NCBI RefSeq assembly: GCF_900157375.1
Contig: NZ_LT721901.1
Span: forward strand, 5,898,970 to 5,962,969
Direction of reading: 5' to 3'
Source: Mycobacterium rhizamassiliense
GTDB taxonomy: Bacteria > Actinomycetota > Actinomycetes > Mycobacteriales > Mycobacteriaceae
Length of the DNA: 64,000 nucleotides
Below the pieces are notes generated by a model, which ran no database searches, had not been told where the DNA came from, and worked only from the letters and a program-made list of their open reading frames with translations. Both the position numbers and the translations under genes were made by a program. Every line of letters begins with the position of its first letter. Position 1 is the stretch's first letter. Shown here piece after piece: positions 17,197 through 24,542 of the stretch.

Positions 17197-18381
17197 CTAT
17201 CGCGAGGCCTGGCAGACGTAGGCCGTGGCGCGGGCGGCCGGCCCGGCGCCGAGGCGGGTGATCACTACCGACAGCGCCCTGGTGCCGCGCACCCGGAGCC
17301 GCCGCCGCAGCGCGTCGGGGTCCACCTGCAGGCCGCGGACCAGAATCTCGAGCGCCCCGCAGTCCAGCGCCGCGAGCGCCTGGCGCAGCCGGCGCTCGTC
17401 GAAGTCCAGCCGCTCGAGCACCTCGAAGCCGCGGACGTTCGCGGGCAGCTCGTCGCCGGACAGGTAGGCAATGTCGGGGTCGAGCTGCCACAGCCCGTGC
17501 CGGGCGCCGTAGTGGCGCACCAACCCGGCGCGGACCACGGCGCCGTCGGGGTCGACGATCCACCGCCCGGCCGGGCGCACACCACAGTCGTCGGGCTCGT
17601 TGTCGGTGAGGTGCTCGTCGCGATCGAGCACGCTCGCGCGGCGGCGCACGCCCGGCTCGGCCAGCCCGGCCGACCAGAGGCACGCCTCGCGCACCGAGCC
17701 GCGGTACGACGTCACCCCGATCTCGCCGTCGAACCCCATTCGTGCTAACTGCTCGAAATCTATTCCGGGAGCACACTTTACGACGAAGTCGCGGTCCCGG
17801 TAGGTGTCGATGAGGTGACCCAGGCCCGGCTGGTAGTCGTCGGGTGAGAATCGGCGTCGCCCGCCGCTGCGGCGCGCCGGGTCGACGACGATGACCGCGT
17901 CGCGGGTGATCGGGCGCAGCGCGTCGGCGCGGCAAAGACCGCCGCCGACGTTGTGCGCCGCCATCGCTAAACGCACCGGGTCGATGTCGCTGCCGAGCGC
18001 GTCGACCCGCGCCCGGCGCAGCGCGGCCAGTTCGGTGCCGATCGAACACGTCGCGTCGTGCACCACCCGGCCGGTCGCGGCCAGGCGGGCGGCCCGGTGC
18101 ACGGCGACGGGCGCCGCGGTCGCCTGCTGCAGCGCCTCGTCGGTGAACAGCCAGCCCGACGCCTCGAATTCGCCCAGCTTGTCGACCGCGCGCCGGCGCA
18201 GCAGCATGGTTTCCATCAGGACCGGTGCCCGGTCGCCGAATCGGGCCCGCGCCTCGGTGGTGTCGGCGATGCGGGTCGCGTCGGTCAGCGCGAATTCGGC
18301 GACTGCCGCCAGCGCGGCGCCACCGGCTTCCGAGCGCAGATAGCTGACGTCGTCGGTGGTGAAGCGCAGACCGCCACTCAG
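17197..18381 (-). CDS. SAM-dependent methyltransferase with THUMP-like C-terminal domain (Rv3037c-like)
   Basis: A roughly 390-residue protein with a Rossmann methyltransferase core (VHDATCSIGTELAALRRA as motif I, IVVDPARRSGGRRRFSP as the catalytic-strand region). Its C-terminal part resembles the THUMP-like domain of RNA methyltransferases, which suggests RNA methylation. The start is unusual: no ATG, GTG or TTG lies near the expected N terminus (LRFTTDDVSYLR). The CTG at 18381 overlaps the stop of the upstream gene as CTGA and is the best candidate. The same frame stays open to 18501, which I think is non-coding overlap. Confidence 0.8.
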   Translation of the reverse strand: MSGGLRFTTDDVSYLRSEAGGAALAAVAEFALTDATRIADTTEARARFGDRAPVLMETMLLRRRAVDKLGEFEASGWLFTDEALQQATAAPVAVHRAARLAATGRVVHDATCSIGTELAALRRARVDALGSDIDPVRLAMAAHNVGGGLCRADALRPITRDAVIVVDPARRSGGRRRFSPDDYQPGLGHLIDTYRDRDFVVKCAPGIDFEQLARMGFDGEIGVTSYRGSVREACLWSAGLAEPGVRRRASVLDRDEHLTDNEPDDCGVRPAGRWIVDPDGAVVRAGLVRHYGARHGLWQLDPDIAYLSGDELPANVRGFEVLERLDFDERRLRQALAALDCGALEILVRGLQVDPDALRRRLRVRGTRALSVVITRLGAGPAARATAYVCQASR

Positions 18382-19340
18382 GAGGGTTTGACCCCGGTGA
18401 CCATCACGTTGTAGAACCAGCCCTTCGGGGCCAGGTGCCGCCAGACGTTGGCATCGACCCAGCTCAACGTCTTCCAGCCGTTGAACGCGAACTTCGCCCA
18501 ACCCCAGCCCAGCCGCCCGGGCGGCACCGACGCCTCGAACGTGCGGACCGGCCAGCCGAACATCGCCGCCGTGAACTCCTCGCTGGCGGTTTCGACGTCG
18601 ACGGCCCCGGCGCTGGTGGCCATCCGCTCCAGGTCCTCGGGCGCGAAGGTGTGCAGGTCGACGATCGCCTCCAGCGCCGCGACGCGGGAGGACTCGTCGA
18701 GCTCGACCTGCGGGCGTCGCCAGCCGCCCAGGCCGGGCAACTTGGTGACGTTGGTGGCGATTCGCCAGGTCAGCGTGGACAACGACCGGGCGTAGACCTC
18801 GCCGGTGTTGGTCGGCTCGCCGGCGAAGACGAACCGGCCGCCCGGCTTGAGCACCCGGATCACCTCGCGCAGCGACAGCTCGACGTCGGGGATATGGTGC
18901 AGCACCGCGTGGCCCACGACCAGGTCAAAGGTGTCGTCGTCGTAGGGAATGCCCTCGGCGTCGGCGACGCGGCCGTCGATGTCCAGTCCCAGCGACTGCC
19001 CGTTGCGGGTGGCGACCTTGACCATGCCCGGCGACAGGTCGGTGACCGACCCGCGCCGCGCGACGCCGGACTGGATCAGGTTGAGCAGGAAAAACCCTGT
19101 GCCGCAGCCTAATTCGAGGGCGCGGTCGTACGGAAGCTCGGCGAGGACCTGGTCGGGCACGATCGCGTCGAACCGGCCGCGGGCGTAGTCCACGCAGCGC
19201 TGGTCGTAGGAGATCGACCACTTCTCGTCGTAGGTCTCGGCCTCCCAGTCGTGGTAGAGCACCTGGGCGAGCTTGGTGTCGTGCCGGGCGGCCTCGACCT
19301 GATCGGCCGTGACATGGCCGGCCGGAGTTACGTCGGTCAT
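18378..19340 (-). CDS. Class I SAM-dependent methyltransferase (Rv3038c-like)
   Basis: A 320-residue methyltransferase. Motif I is LELGCGTGFFLLNLI, the motif after strand 2 is SVTDLSPGMV, and the strand-4 region reads FDLVVGHAVLHHIPD. The substrate is unknown. I chose ATG 19340 (MTDVTPAGHV) because the reading upstream is intergenic in character and the length then fits Rv3038c (about 327 residues). It forms a coupled pair with the THUMP-like methyltransferase. The accessory island starts about 80 bases upstream of this gene on the other strand. Confidence 0.88.
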   Translation of the reverse strand: MTDVTPAGHVTADQVEAARHDTKLAQVLYHDWEAETYDEKWSISYDQRCVDYARGRFDAIVPDQVLAELPYDRALELGCGTGFFLLNLIQSGVARRGSVTDLSPGMVKVATRNGQSLGLDIDGRVADAEGIPYDDDTFDLVVGHAVLHHIPDVELSLREVIRVLKPGGRFVFAGEPTNTGEVYARSLSTLTWRIATNVTKLPGLGGWRRPQVELDESSRVAALEAIVDLHTFAPEDLERMATSAGAVDVETASEEFTAAMFGWPVRTFEASVPPGRLGWGWAKFAFNGWKTLSWVDANVWRHLAPKGWFYNVMVTGVKPS

Positions 19341-19419
19341 GCAGGGCAGCCTAATCGCACGGCGAATCAGGGGTGCTTGCCCCCAGCGATGGTGCTGAGG
19401 TGGTGGTGCCGTTTGTCTG

Positions 19420-19468
19420 GGTGAAGTGCTAATCGGCAGCGGCGACCTAAAATCGACGACGTGGCCGA
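19420..19468 (+). repeat. Promoter segment of toxin operon, duplicated at 23539
   Basis: The 49 bases ending in the first codons of the EspC-like gene recur almost exactly at 23539-23587. Both copies contain GTGAAGTGCTAATCGGC and AAATCGACGACGTGGCCGA, with two substitutions between the copies. The duplicated stretch includes the likely promoter (TAAAAT about 13 bases before the GTG). It is one edge of the duplicated toxin module. Confidence 0.75.
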
Positions 19469-19760
19469 CGTTCTTGGGGTCAGCGACGCCGGGCTGCAAG
19501 CACTGGCAGCCCATTGCGAGACGGTGTCGGCGGGTATGGTGGCTGCGGCGCCGGTGCCCAGCGTAGGCCTACCAATCCAGGCGACGTCCGGAGCCGTAGG
19601 TGCTGCGCATGCCGCCGTCGAGGAAGTCATTACCGCCTTGGCCGAGCGAGCGCAGACAAGCACAGTCAAATCCGCCTTGACGGGCGCCCAATTTGCAACG
19701 ACGGACGCCGCCGGCGCGCAGCAAGCCGCCGCTGTCGGTAACTCGATACCCCAGGTGTAG
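19461..19760 (+). CDS. EspC-like type VII secretion partner protein
   Basis: A 99-residue, alanine-rich, helical protein with the pattern of the EspC/type VII secretion target family (LGVSDAGLQALAAHCETVSAGM at the N terminus, then TSGAVGAAHAAVEEVITALAERA). Such proteins pair with larger effectors and are exported by ESX systems. It sits 3 bases before the toxin gene, so it is probably its secretion partner. GTG start. No ESX machinery genes lie in the window, so export would depend on a system encoded elsewhere. Confidence 0.75.
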   Translation: MADVLGVSDAGLQALAAHCETVSAGMVAAAPVPSVGLPIQATSGAVGAAHAAVEEVITALAERAQTSTVKSALTGAQFATTDAAGAQQAAAVGNSIPQV

Positions 19761-19763
19761 CCA

Positions 19764-20810
19764 GTGGCGGCGGTTGGTGGTGCCGGAGCGCCGTCCCTCT
19801 CGGAGATCGAAGCCTGGGATGTCGCTCACCTAGAAAACGCAGCGACGGGCTGGAAAGCCACTGCCGAGCATTGGGAGTCCTCCTTCACGTCGATTCATCG
19901 GGCGACCGTGTCGCCGGGCGGCAGCGTGTGGGAGGGTCTCGCCGCCGAGGCGGCACAAGAGAGAGCCTTGGCCGATCTGGTCAAGGTCCGGGGGCTCGCC
20001 GATGCCCTCCACGAATCCGCCGCGATAGCGCGCAGAGGAGCTGAAACTCTCGATTCCGCCAAGCGCAGTGTGCTGGATGCGGTCGAGGAAGCCACCAGCG
20101 CCGGATATGTTGTAGGCGAAGATCTTTCGGTAATGCCGACGCGAGCCGGTTTGGCAGCCCAGGCGCAGGCGCAGGTTTACGCCGCGGGCATCCAAGAACG
20201 GGCCGCGCAGCTGGTCGCCCACGACGCGGCAATCGCCACCAACATCACCGCTGCTACCGCGCCCCTGCAGAGCGTCACTTGCCCCGAAGCCCCGGCGTCA
20301 CCCGTGGCTCGGGCGCTCGGTGCCGGTTTCAAGCTGGACCACGAGCGGGACCCCTACACCGATCAACCCGCGCATGGCCCCTTCGAGCCAGTCTCGCCAG
20401 GGAAAACACAGTTCGATCCGAAAACTGGAACCGTCCAAGGCGGCGGGGGCGGCGCCGGTAACTTTGGCGAAAAGGGCCCACCGGGGCCAGGCCTAGGCGG
20501 CGGCGGAGGGCCGGTAATACCCAAAAACGCTCGGGATGTGCTGCAGCAGATCGATGCGGGAAAATGGCCAGGCGCTGCCAACGCCCCAGGCACCAAGGGC
20601 GGAAGCGCATTTGCGAACACGCCGCCCCCGGGCCGACCACCGCTTCTGCCGGCCACTGACTCATCGGGCAAACCAATTACGTACCAGGAGTGGGACGTCA
20701 ATCCCAAGGTGCCGGGCCAGGGGCGCGATGAGCAACGCATCATTACTGGTAGTGACGGATCGGCTTGGTATACCAATGATCATTACGGAACATTCCACAG
20801 GATGCGATAG
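19764..20810 (+). CDS. Polymorphic toxin: T7SS-type N-terminal domain plus C-terminal barnase/RNase Sa-like ribonuclease
   Basis: A 348-residue modular protein. Residues 1-165 are helical and WXG-like (SVWEG near residue 53). Residues about 200-290 are a Gly/Pro-rich linker. The C terminus is a guanyl-specific ribonuclease domain: TYQEWDVNP, QRIITGSDG and YTNDHYGTFHRMR. Glu309, Arg325 and His340 correspond to the barnase catalytic Glu73, Arg87 and His102, with matching spacing. It should cleave RNA in a target cell or compartment. The preceding EspC-like gene suggests ESX export and the following barstar-like gene provides immunity. Intact, no frameshift. Start read as GTG 19764. Confidence 0.85.
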   Translation: MAAVGGAGAPSLSEIEAWDVAHLENAATGWKATAEHWESSFTSIHRATVSPGGSVWEGLAAEAAQERALADLVKVRGLADALHESAAIARRGAETLDSAKRSVLDAVEEATSAGYVVGEDLSVMPTRAGLAAQAQAQVYAAGIQERAAQLVAHDAAIATNITAATAPLQSVTCPEAPASPVARALGAGFKLDHERDPYTDQPAHGPFEPVSPGKTQFDPKTGTVQGGGGGAGNFGEKGPPGPGLGGGGGPVIPKNARDVLQQIDAGKWPGAANAPGTKGGSAFANTPPPGRPPLLPATDSSGKPITYQEWDVNPKVPGQGRDEQRIITGSDGSAWYTNDHYGTFHRMR

Positions 20811-20812
20811 CG

Positions 20813-21322
20813 ATGGCACACACAGTGACGCTCGACAAATTCTTACTGCACGCGACCGATGGCCCATCCTGCGTTGCTATACGTCATGAGACGCCGTCGC
20901 CGGTGTTGCCTCCGGCCGGAGTCGAATTTCGTACCGTTGATGGTGGGGACGCAAAAACGCTGGACGCCCTCTTCGATGCCTTCGCAAAGGTCTGGGAGTT
21001 TCCGCCCTGGTTCGGCGGCAATTACGCGGCCTTCGATGATTTCATGCGGGATCTCGACAACATGACTGATAAAGCCCTTGAGAAGCCGCCTGCGCGCGGA
21101 TATCTAACCGAGGTCACTAATTCCCATCTCCTGCTAATCGACGAGCCCGAAGTTTTCTCTTGGTTCGCCAACAAGATGTCGTTCTACCGGGACTACTATC
21201 GCGACGAGCTCACACCGCCAGCGGCCTTCGCATTGTTGCTTTCTGCTCCTGCTGACAAGCTCCACGAGGTCGGTGAACGCTGGCTATCCGTCGGCGTCCA
21301 AGTCTCAGACGTGGACGCCTGA
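20813..21322 (+). CDS. Barstar-like immunity protein
   Basis: A 169-residue acidic cytoplasmic protein. The barstar core is recognisable as TLDALFDAFAKVWEFPPWF followed by GGNYAAFDDFMRDL, the helix-loop-helix that plugs the barnase active site. It begins 3 bases after the ribonuclease-toxin stop, the usual toxin-immunity order. It is longer than classical barstar (about 90 residues), with a C-terminal extension seen in barstar-related families. I infer it neutralises the toxin domain of the preceding gene. Confidence 0.83.
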   Translation: MAHTVTLDKFLLHATDGPSCVAIRHETPSPVLPPAGVEFRTVDGGDAKTLDALFDAFAKVWEFPPWFGGNYAAFDDFMRDLDNMTDKALEKPPARGYLTEVTNSHLLLIDEPEVFSWFANKMSFYRDYYRDELTPPAAFALLLSAPADKLHEVGERWLSVGVQVSDVDA

Positions 21323-21331
21323 GCACCGAGT

Positions 21332-21610
21332 GTGTCCGATCAAGCCGCGCAGATCGGTAGAGACGTCATGGCGAATGTGCCCGAAGGCTCAAGACTGGGA
21401 ACATTGGTCGATAGGCTCAATCAACTGCACATCGGGGGTCAGCAACAGGCTGCGGAGGCAGCAGACGCCGCGGCGAAAGCGGCGGGGGGCCAAACTGCTT
21501 GGATTGTCAACGGCCCTGTCATCCCGAGTGTCGGGGAAGCCATCATGGTAGCCCCGGATGGAACGATTTCTGTATTTCGGGGCGACCTCTTCCAGTTCCT
21601 GCCGAAGTAA
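21332..21610 (+). CDS. Hypothetical protein in toxin cassette
   Basis: A 92-residue protein of unknown function. The first 55 residues are helical and Ala/Gln-rich; the rest (VIPSVGEAIMVAPDGTISVF) looks like short beta strands. GTG start 9 bases after the barstar-like gene. Its stop TAA shares a base with the ATG of the following broken gene, so it belongs to the same transcript. It could be a second immunity or chaperone component. I do not recognise the family. Confidence 0.55.
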   Translation: MSDQAAQIGRDVMANVPEGSRLGTLVDRLNQLHIGGQQQAAEAADAAAKAAGGQTAWIVNGPVIPSVGEAIMVAPDGTISVFRGDLFQFLPK

Positions 21611-22174
21611 TGGAGTGGGCGATGAATGTAACCGCGGTAACCGACTTCGAGGTCTATCTCCTGATGACAATGAAGCCACGGCTGTCTTTAGCCGATACCC
21701 GGGGCTTGTTGGATGCCCGACTGAGCAGGATAGGGGCCTCTTTGGACGATGCGGTGCGTATTCACGAACGAACAGCCGCTGCGCTGACCGAAGAGGCGTC
21801 GCGATTTCGAGACATGAAGGCGCTCTTGGGAATTCCTGAAGATGGCGCCACGTCGCTGATTACGACAGTGTGTTGTGGCCCGGGTTTTGCTTCACCGCCC
21901 GTGCTGACGAACACGGGTTACTCGAGTCAGCACGTTACTCGCACACCCAGCGCACACCGATCGATGTCGAATCTCCGGTTCAACTGGCCCTTGGAGCGTC
22001 GACATTCCAGCATTTGATGAGCTTTTCGGTCCTACCCGTCGACGTGAGAAGAGGCCACTGTTCGACGACATCCTTCCAGCACACGAAGCGTACGAGTTTT
22101 TGTGGAAGGGAGATCGCTATTGGGCGTCATTCCTTTGGGGGCTTTTCTTGTCGTCGTCGATGTACTGGGACTGA
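21610..22174 (+). pseudogene. Frameshifted paralogue of the 187-residue protein at 23967
   Basis: Three successive frames encode one protein homologous along its length to the gene at 23967-24527. Frame one gives FEVYLLMTMK and DDAVRIHERTAA (to about 21860). Frame two gives LWPGFCF and GLLESARYSH (to about 22000). Frame three gives FDELFGP, KRPLFDDILPAHEAYEF and SFLWGLFLSSSMYWD, ending at TGA 22172. Both shifts fit single-base losses. Function unknown. The intact paralogue also lies just before an echA17 3' end, so the gene is a fixed member of the duplicated module. Confidence 0.75.
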
Positions 22175-22204
22175 AGTCGCCAAGACGTCAAGAATGCCGG
22201 GACC

Positions 22205-22270
22205 CTAACGGCCGCGCGCGCCGCCCTCGAACACCGCATTGATCCCGGCCTTCGCGGCGGCCAGCGCCTG
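22205..22270 (-). pseudogene. Remnant of a duplicated echA17 3' end
   Basis: Read on the minus strand, this stretch encodes QALAAAKAGINAVF and a different tail ending in TAG. It matches the last residues of the intact echA17 at 24543 (LAAAKAGINAVFGA) with only a few base differences. It is the C-terminal end of a second, decayed echA17 copy. The middle part of that copy survives at 23487-23536. Confidence 0.75.
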
Positions 22271-22375
22271 CCAAGGTGAAGCGATGCGGCCAGGTCACTA
22301 CCTAGGCGCCGGGACCGTGTCGTTGTACCGTTGTTGAACAAATCACTGCGTTGTGCTCGGACGAAGAGAACCGCC

Positions 22376-22833
22376 GTGGATTTTGCGTTGCTGTGTCCGG
22401 AGGTCAATTCCGGGCTGATGTATACCGGTCCAGGGGCGGGGCCGATGCTGTCGGCCGCCGCCGAGTGGGGGGCGGCCGCAGCCCAGCTGAATCTGCCGCA
22501 ACCGGCTACGCGTCGTCAGTGTCGGAGCTGACCGGCCTGGCCTGGTTCGGGCCGTCGTCGGCGGCGATGGCGGGTGCGGCCGCGCACCACATGGCGTGGC
22601 TGCAGACCACCGCCGCATTGGCGCAGCAAACCGCTGCCCAAGCCTATGGGGCGGCCGCGGCCTACGAGGTGGCGTCTGCGATGACGGTGCCGCCGTGGGC
22701 AGTCGCGGCAAACCGGGCGCACTTGATGATGCTGATCGCGACCAACTTCCTCGGACAAAACACCCCGGCCATCGCCGCCACCGAAGCCCAGTACATGGAG
22801 ATGTGGGCCCAGGACGCCGCCGCGTGCAGATGA
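22376..22833 (+). pseudogene. PPE-family protein, frameshifted and truncated
   Basis: The N terminus (VDFALLCPEVNSGLMYTGPG) and later AWFGPSSAAMAGAA, AMTVPPWAVAANRAHLM and NTPAIAATEAQYMEMW are the standard PPE domain. The frame must shift by -1 near 22480-22500 to join the two parts, and the second frame stops at 22833 right after the MWAQDAAA segment. The diagnostic Pro-Pro-Glu reads Cys-Pro-Glu here. PPE proteins are ESX-exported outer-envelope or secreted proteins. No PE partner is adjacent. It lies inside the remnants of a duplicated echA17. Confidence 0.8.
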
Positions 22834-23435
22834 CCAGCCAGCAGGTCAGCTCCGCCGTCGGCAGCGACCCGGTCCTCGGGCCCGGCACCTACACCGCCGG
22901 CAGCTACGCCAACGGCACCGTCGTCGTCGGCCCCAACGGCTTGCTGACCGTCGCCAACGGCGGCAGCATCATCACCCCGAACCAAGCCGGAGCCGTCGTC
23001 GTCAACGGCAACCTCTTCATCAACACCGGCAGCACCCTCAGCCTCGGCCCCGGCAGCAGCTTCACCCTCCAGACCGGCGCCTCTGCCATCATCTCGAACG
23101 GCTTCACTACCACCCTTACGAACAGCACCGTCACCGTCTCCGGCGTCTTCCAGTCCTTCGGCGAGCTAACGATTTCGGACAGCATCATCAACCTCGCAGG
23201 CGGCCACTTCGTCAACGGCTTCGGCAGCAGCCTGACGGTCGTGAACAGCGTCGTCACCGCCAGCGGATCCGGCGGCTTTGCAAGCCAAACCGGCAACGTC
23301 GTGGCCTTAGGCGCGTTGACCAGCTCACCAGGCCTGGCGGGAACCGCAGGAATCCAACCCCAGCTCAACGTCGATGGGCTGTTGGAATGGGCTCGTACCG
23401 CATCGGCTGCTGACCTCGCCGGAGCGCTCGGTTGA
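22830..23435 (+). CDS. Beta-helix-like repetitive domain, probably the detached C-terminal part of the PPE protein
   Basis: A 201-residue frame rich in Gly, Asn, Ser, Thr and Val with a short repeating pattern (NGTVVVGPNGLLTVANGG, NGNLFINTGSTLSLGPGS, NSTVTVSGVFQSFGELTI). This is typical of right-handed beta-helix or adhesin-like surfaces. ATG 22830 overlaps the TGA of the PPE frame, but a -1 shift at the same point would fuse it directly to the PPE domain, so it may not be an independent gene. No signal peptide is visible, which also favours an original PPE fusion. Confidence 0.55.
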   Translation: MTSQQVSSAVGSDPVLGPGTYTAGSYANGTVVVGPNGLLTVANGGSIITPNQAGAVVVNGNLFINTGSTLSLGPGSSFTLQTGASAIISNGFTTTLTNSTVTVSGVFQSFGELTISDSIINLAGGHFVNGFGSSLTVVNSVVTASGSGGFASQTGNVVALGALTSSPGLAGTAGIQPQLNVDGLLEWARTASAADLAGALG

Positions 23436-23486
23436 GTGCAGCCTGCTCGCAGACGGATGTGGTCCCTCGCGCCGAAGAACCGCCTA

Positions 23487-23536
23487 GCCGGACAGGATCT
23501 CGGCCGCCCCGAACTTCACGTTGTCGCCGCTGATCT
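23487..23536 (-). pseudogene. Internal fragment of the duplicated echA17
   Basis: The minus strand reads QISGDNVKFGAAEILSG, matching RISGDNVKFGATEILSG of the intact echA17 (bases about 24786-24835). The fragment abuts the duplicated toxin promoter at 23539. This junction marks the recombination point of the module duplication. Confidence 0.75.
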
Positions 23537-23538
23537 GA

Positions 23539-23632
23539 GGTGAAGTGCTAATCGGCGGCGGCGACATAAAATCGACGACGTGGCCGATCGAAGCCTGGGA
23601 TGTCGCTCACCTAGAAATCGCGGCGACGGGCT
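23539..23632 (+). pseudogene. Deleted copy of the EspC-like/toxin 5' region
   Basis: Bases 23539-23587 copy the promoter and start of the EspC-like gene (19420-19468). From about 23585 the sequence copies the 5' end of the toxin gene (from about 19803: GATCGAAGCCTGGGATGTCG), leaving out about 336 bases. The resulting frame stops after 17 codons, so neither protein is made. A short shared GA(TCGA) at the join suggests microhomology-mediated deletion. Confidence 0.75.
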
Positions 23633-23649
23633 TGGGAAGTGGTGATTAA

Positions 23650-23943
23650 ATGTCGTCCAATAAGACAACGGTGCGGCGCATGACCGAAAAGTATAAGGAT
23701 TTAATTTCCAGGTTCATCAATCGGCGGATTTCAGCTGAGGAATTTGAATCAGCTTATCTCGTGTTATTTAAGAATGACAACGATCAAGTTTCGGGTACCG
23801 AGTTCAATACACTTGAAAAATTATTTTTCGCCATCGATGACTACGTCGCCGACCCTAAATTGCGCAAAGCTGTGCACGGCTTAGACGGGGAGCAACTACG
23901 TGCGAGCGCGCGTGATACCTACCAAATGCTGTACCCCGCGTAG
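23650..23943 (+). CDS. Colicin D-type immunity protein (orphan)
   Basis: A 97-residue acidic, helical protein resembling the bacterial self-protective colicin-like immunity family (colicin D ImmD type): YKDLISRFINRRISAEEFE, LEKLFFAIDDYVADPKLR and LDGEQLRASARDTYQ. ImmD proteins block tRNA-cleaving nucleases. No matching toxin is intact here, because only a promoter/5' toxin scar precedes it, so it is an orphan immunity gene. Base composition is clearly more AT-rich than the neighbours, which suggests recent acquisition. ATG start. Confidence 0.72.
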   Translation: MSSNKTTVRRMTEKYKDLISRFINRRISAEEFESAYLVLFKNDNDQVSGTEFNTLEKLFFAIDDYVADPKLRKAVHGLDGEQLRASARDTYQMLYPA

Positions 23944-23966
23944 ACCCCGCAGCTGAACGGAAAGTG

Positions 23967-24527
23967 ATGAATACAATCCCTAACTCCGCAATAGTCGAAT
24001 TCGAAACTTACGTGCTCATGACGATGAAGCTCAGGGTCAAGATGTCAAAGGAGGAAGCTGAGCTCGAAGCCAAGTTATCCGAACAGGGGCTGTCGGTCGA
24101 CGACGCGCAGCGTGTACACGATCGAGTAGCCGACTTTCTTGGTGGCGAGGCATCCTTCTTTCAGAACACGAAAAAACTGTTGGGCGCCGATCCGGCAGCT
24201 TCGTCGCTGGAATTCAGCAGCGTGTTATGGCCGGGATTTGAGTTTAAAGTGATCACAAACGGAGGCGGGCGGCTTGAGTCGGCGCGGTACTGGCACCGCA
24301 GCCGCGACGTGCCCATCGTCAAGTTACCCATCGGGCTGCCTATCTGGAGCATGGATGTCACTGAATTCAACGAGCGATTTGGCCCGCTGAACGGTGGTCG
24401 TAAGTTTCCGTTATTCGACGAACTTCTTCCGGCATACGAAGAATACCAATTCGAGTGGGGCGAAGAAAACTATGGCGCGGGATTTTGTTGGGGACTCTTC
24501 ATGGTTTCAGCGATGTCGTGGGATTGA
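23967..24527 (+). CDS. Unknown 186-residue protein, intact member of module-associated family
   Basis: A cytoplasmic, acidic protein without recognised domain. Conserved blocks shared with the broken paralogue at 21610 are FETYVLMTMK, VDDAQRVHDRVADF, VLWPGFEF, RLESARYWH, FPLFDELLPAYEEYQF and FCWGLFMVSAMSWD. I chose ATG 23967 after the GGAAAG tract; GTG 23964 is also possible. It ends 16 bases from the convergent echA17 gene. Repeated placement in toxin modules suggests an immunity or accessory role, unproven. Base composition is AT-richer than the backbone. Confidence 0.68.
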   Translation: MNTIPNSAIVEFETYVLMTMKLRVKMSKEEAELEAKLSEQGLSVDDAQRVHDRVADFLGGEASFFQNTKKLLGADPAASSLEFSSVLWPGFEFKVITNGGGRLESARYWHRSRDVPIVKLPIGLPIWSMDVTEFNERFGPLNGGRKFPLFDELLPAYEEYQFEWGEENYGAGFCWGLFMVSAMSWD

Positions 24528-24542
24528 ACGCAAGTCCGCGAC

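Noticed and set aside
18382..18501. N-terminal extension of the THUMP-like methyltransferase into the upstream gene
   Set aside because: The extra 40 residues are encoded entirely inside the upstream methyltransferase gene on the same strand in another frame and have no conserved features.
22830..23435. An independent secreted beta-helix protein
   Set aside because: No signal peptide, and the start overlaps the stop of the PPE frame. A frameshifted PPE fusion explains it better, so I kept it only with moderate confidence.
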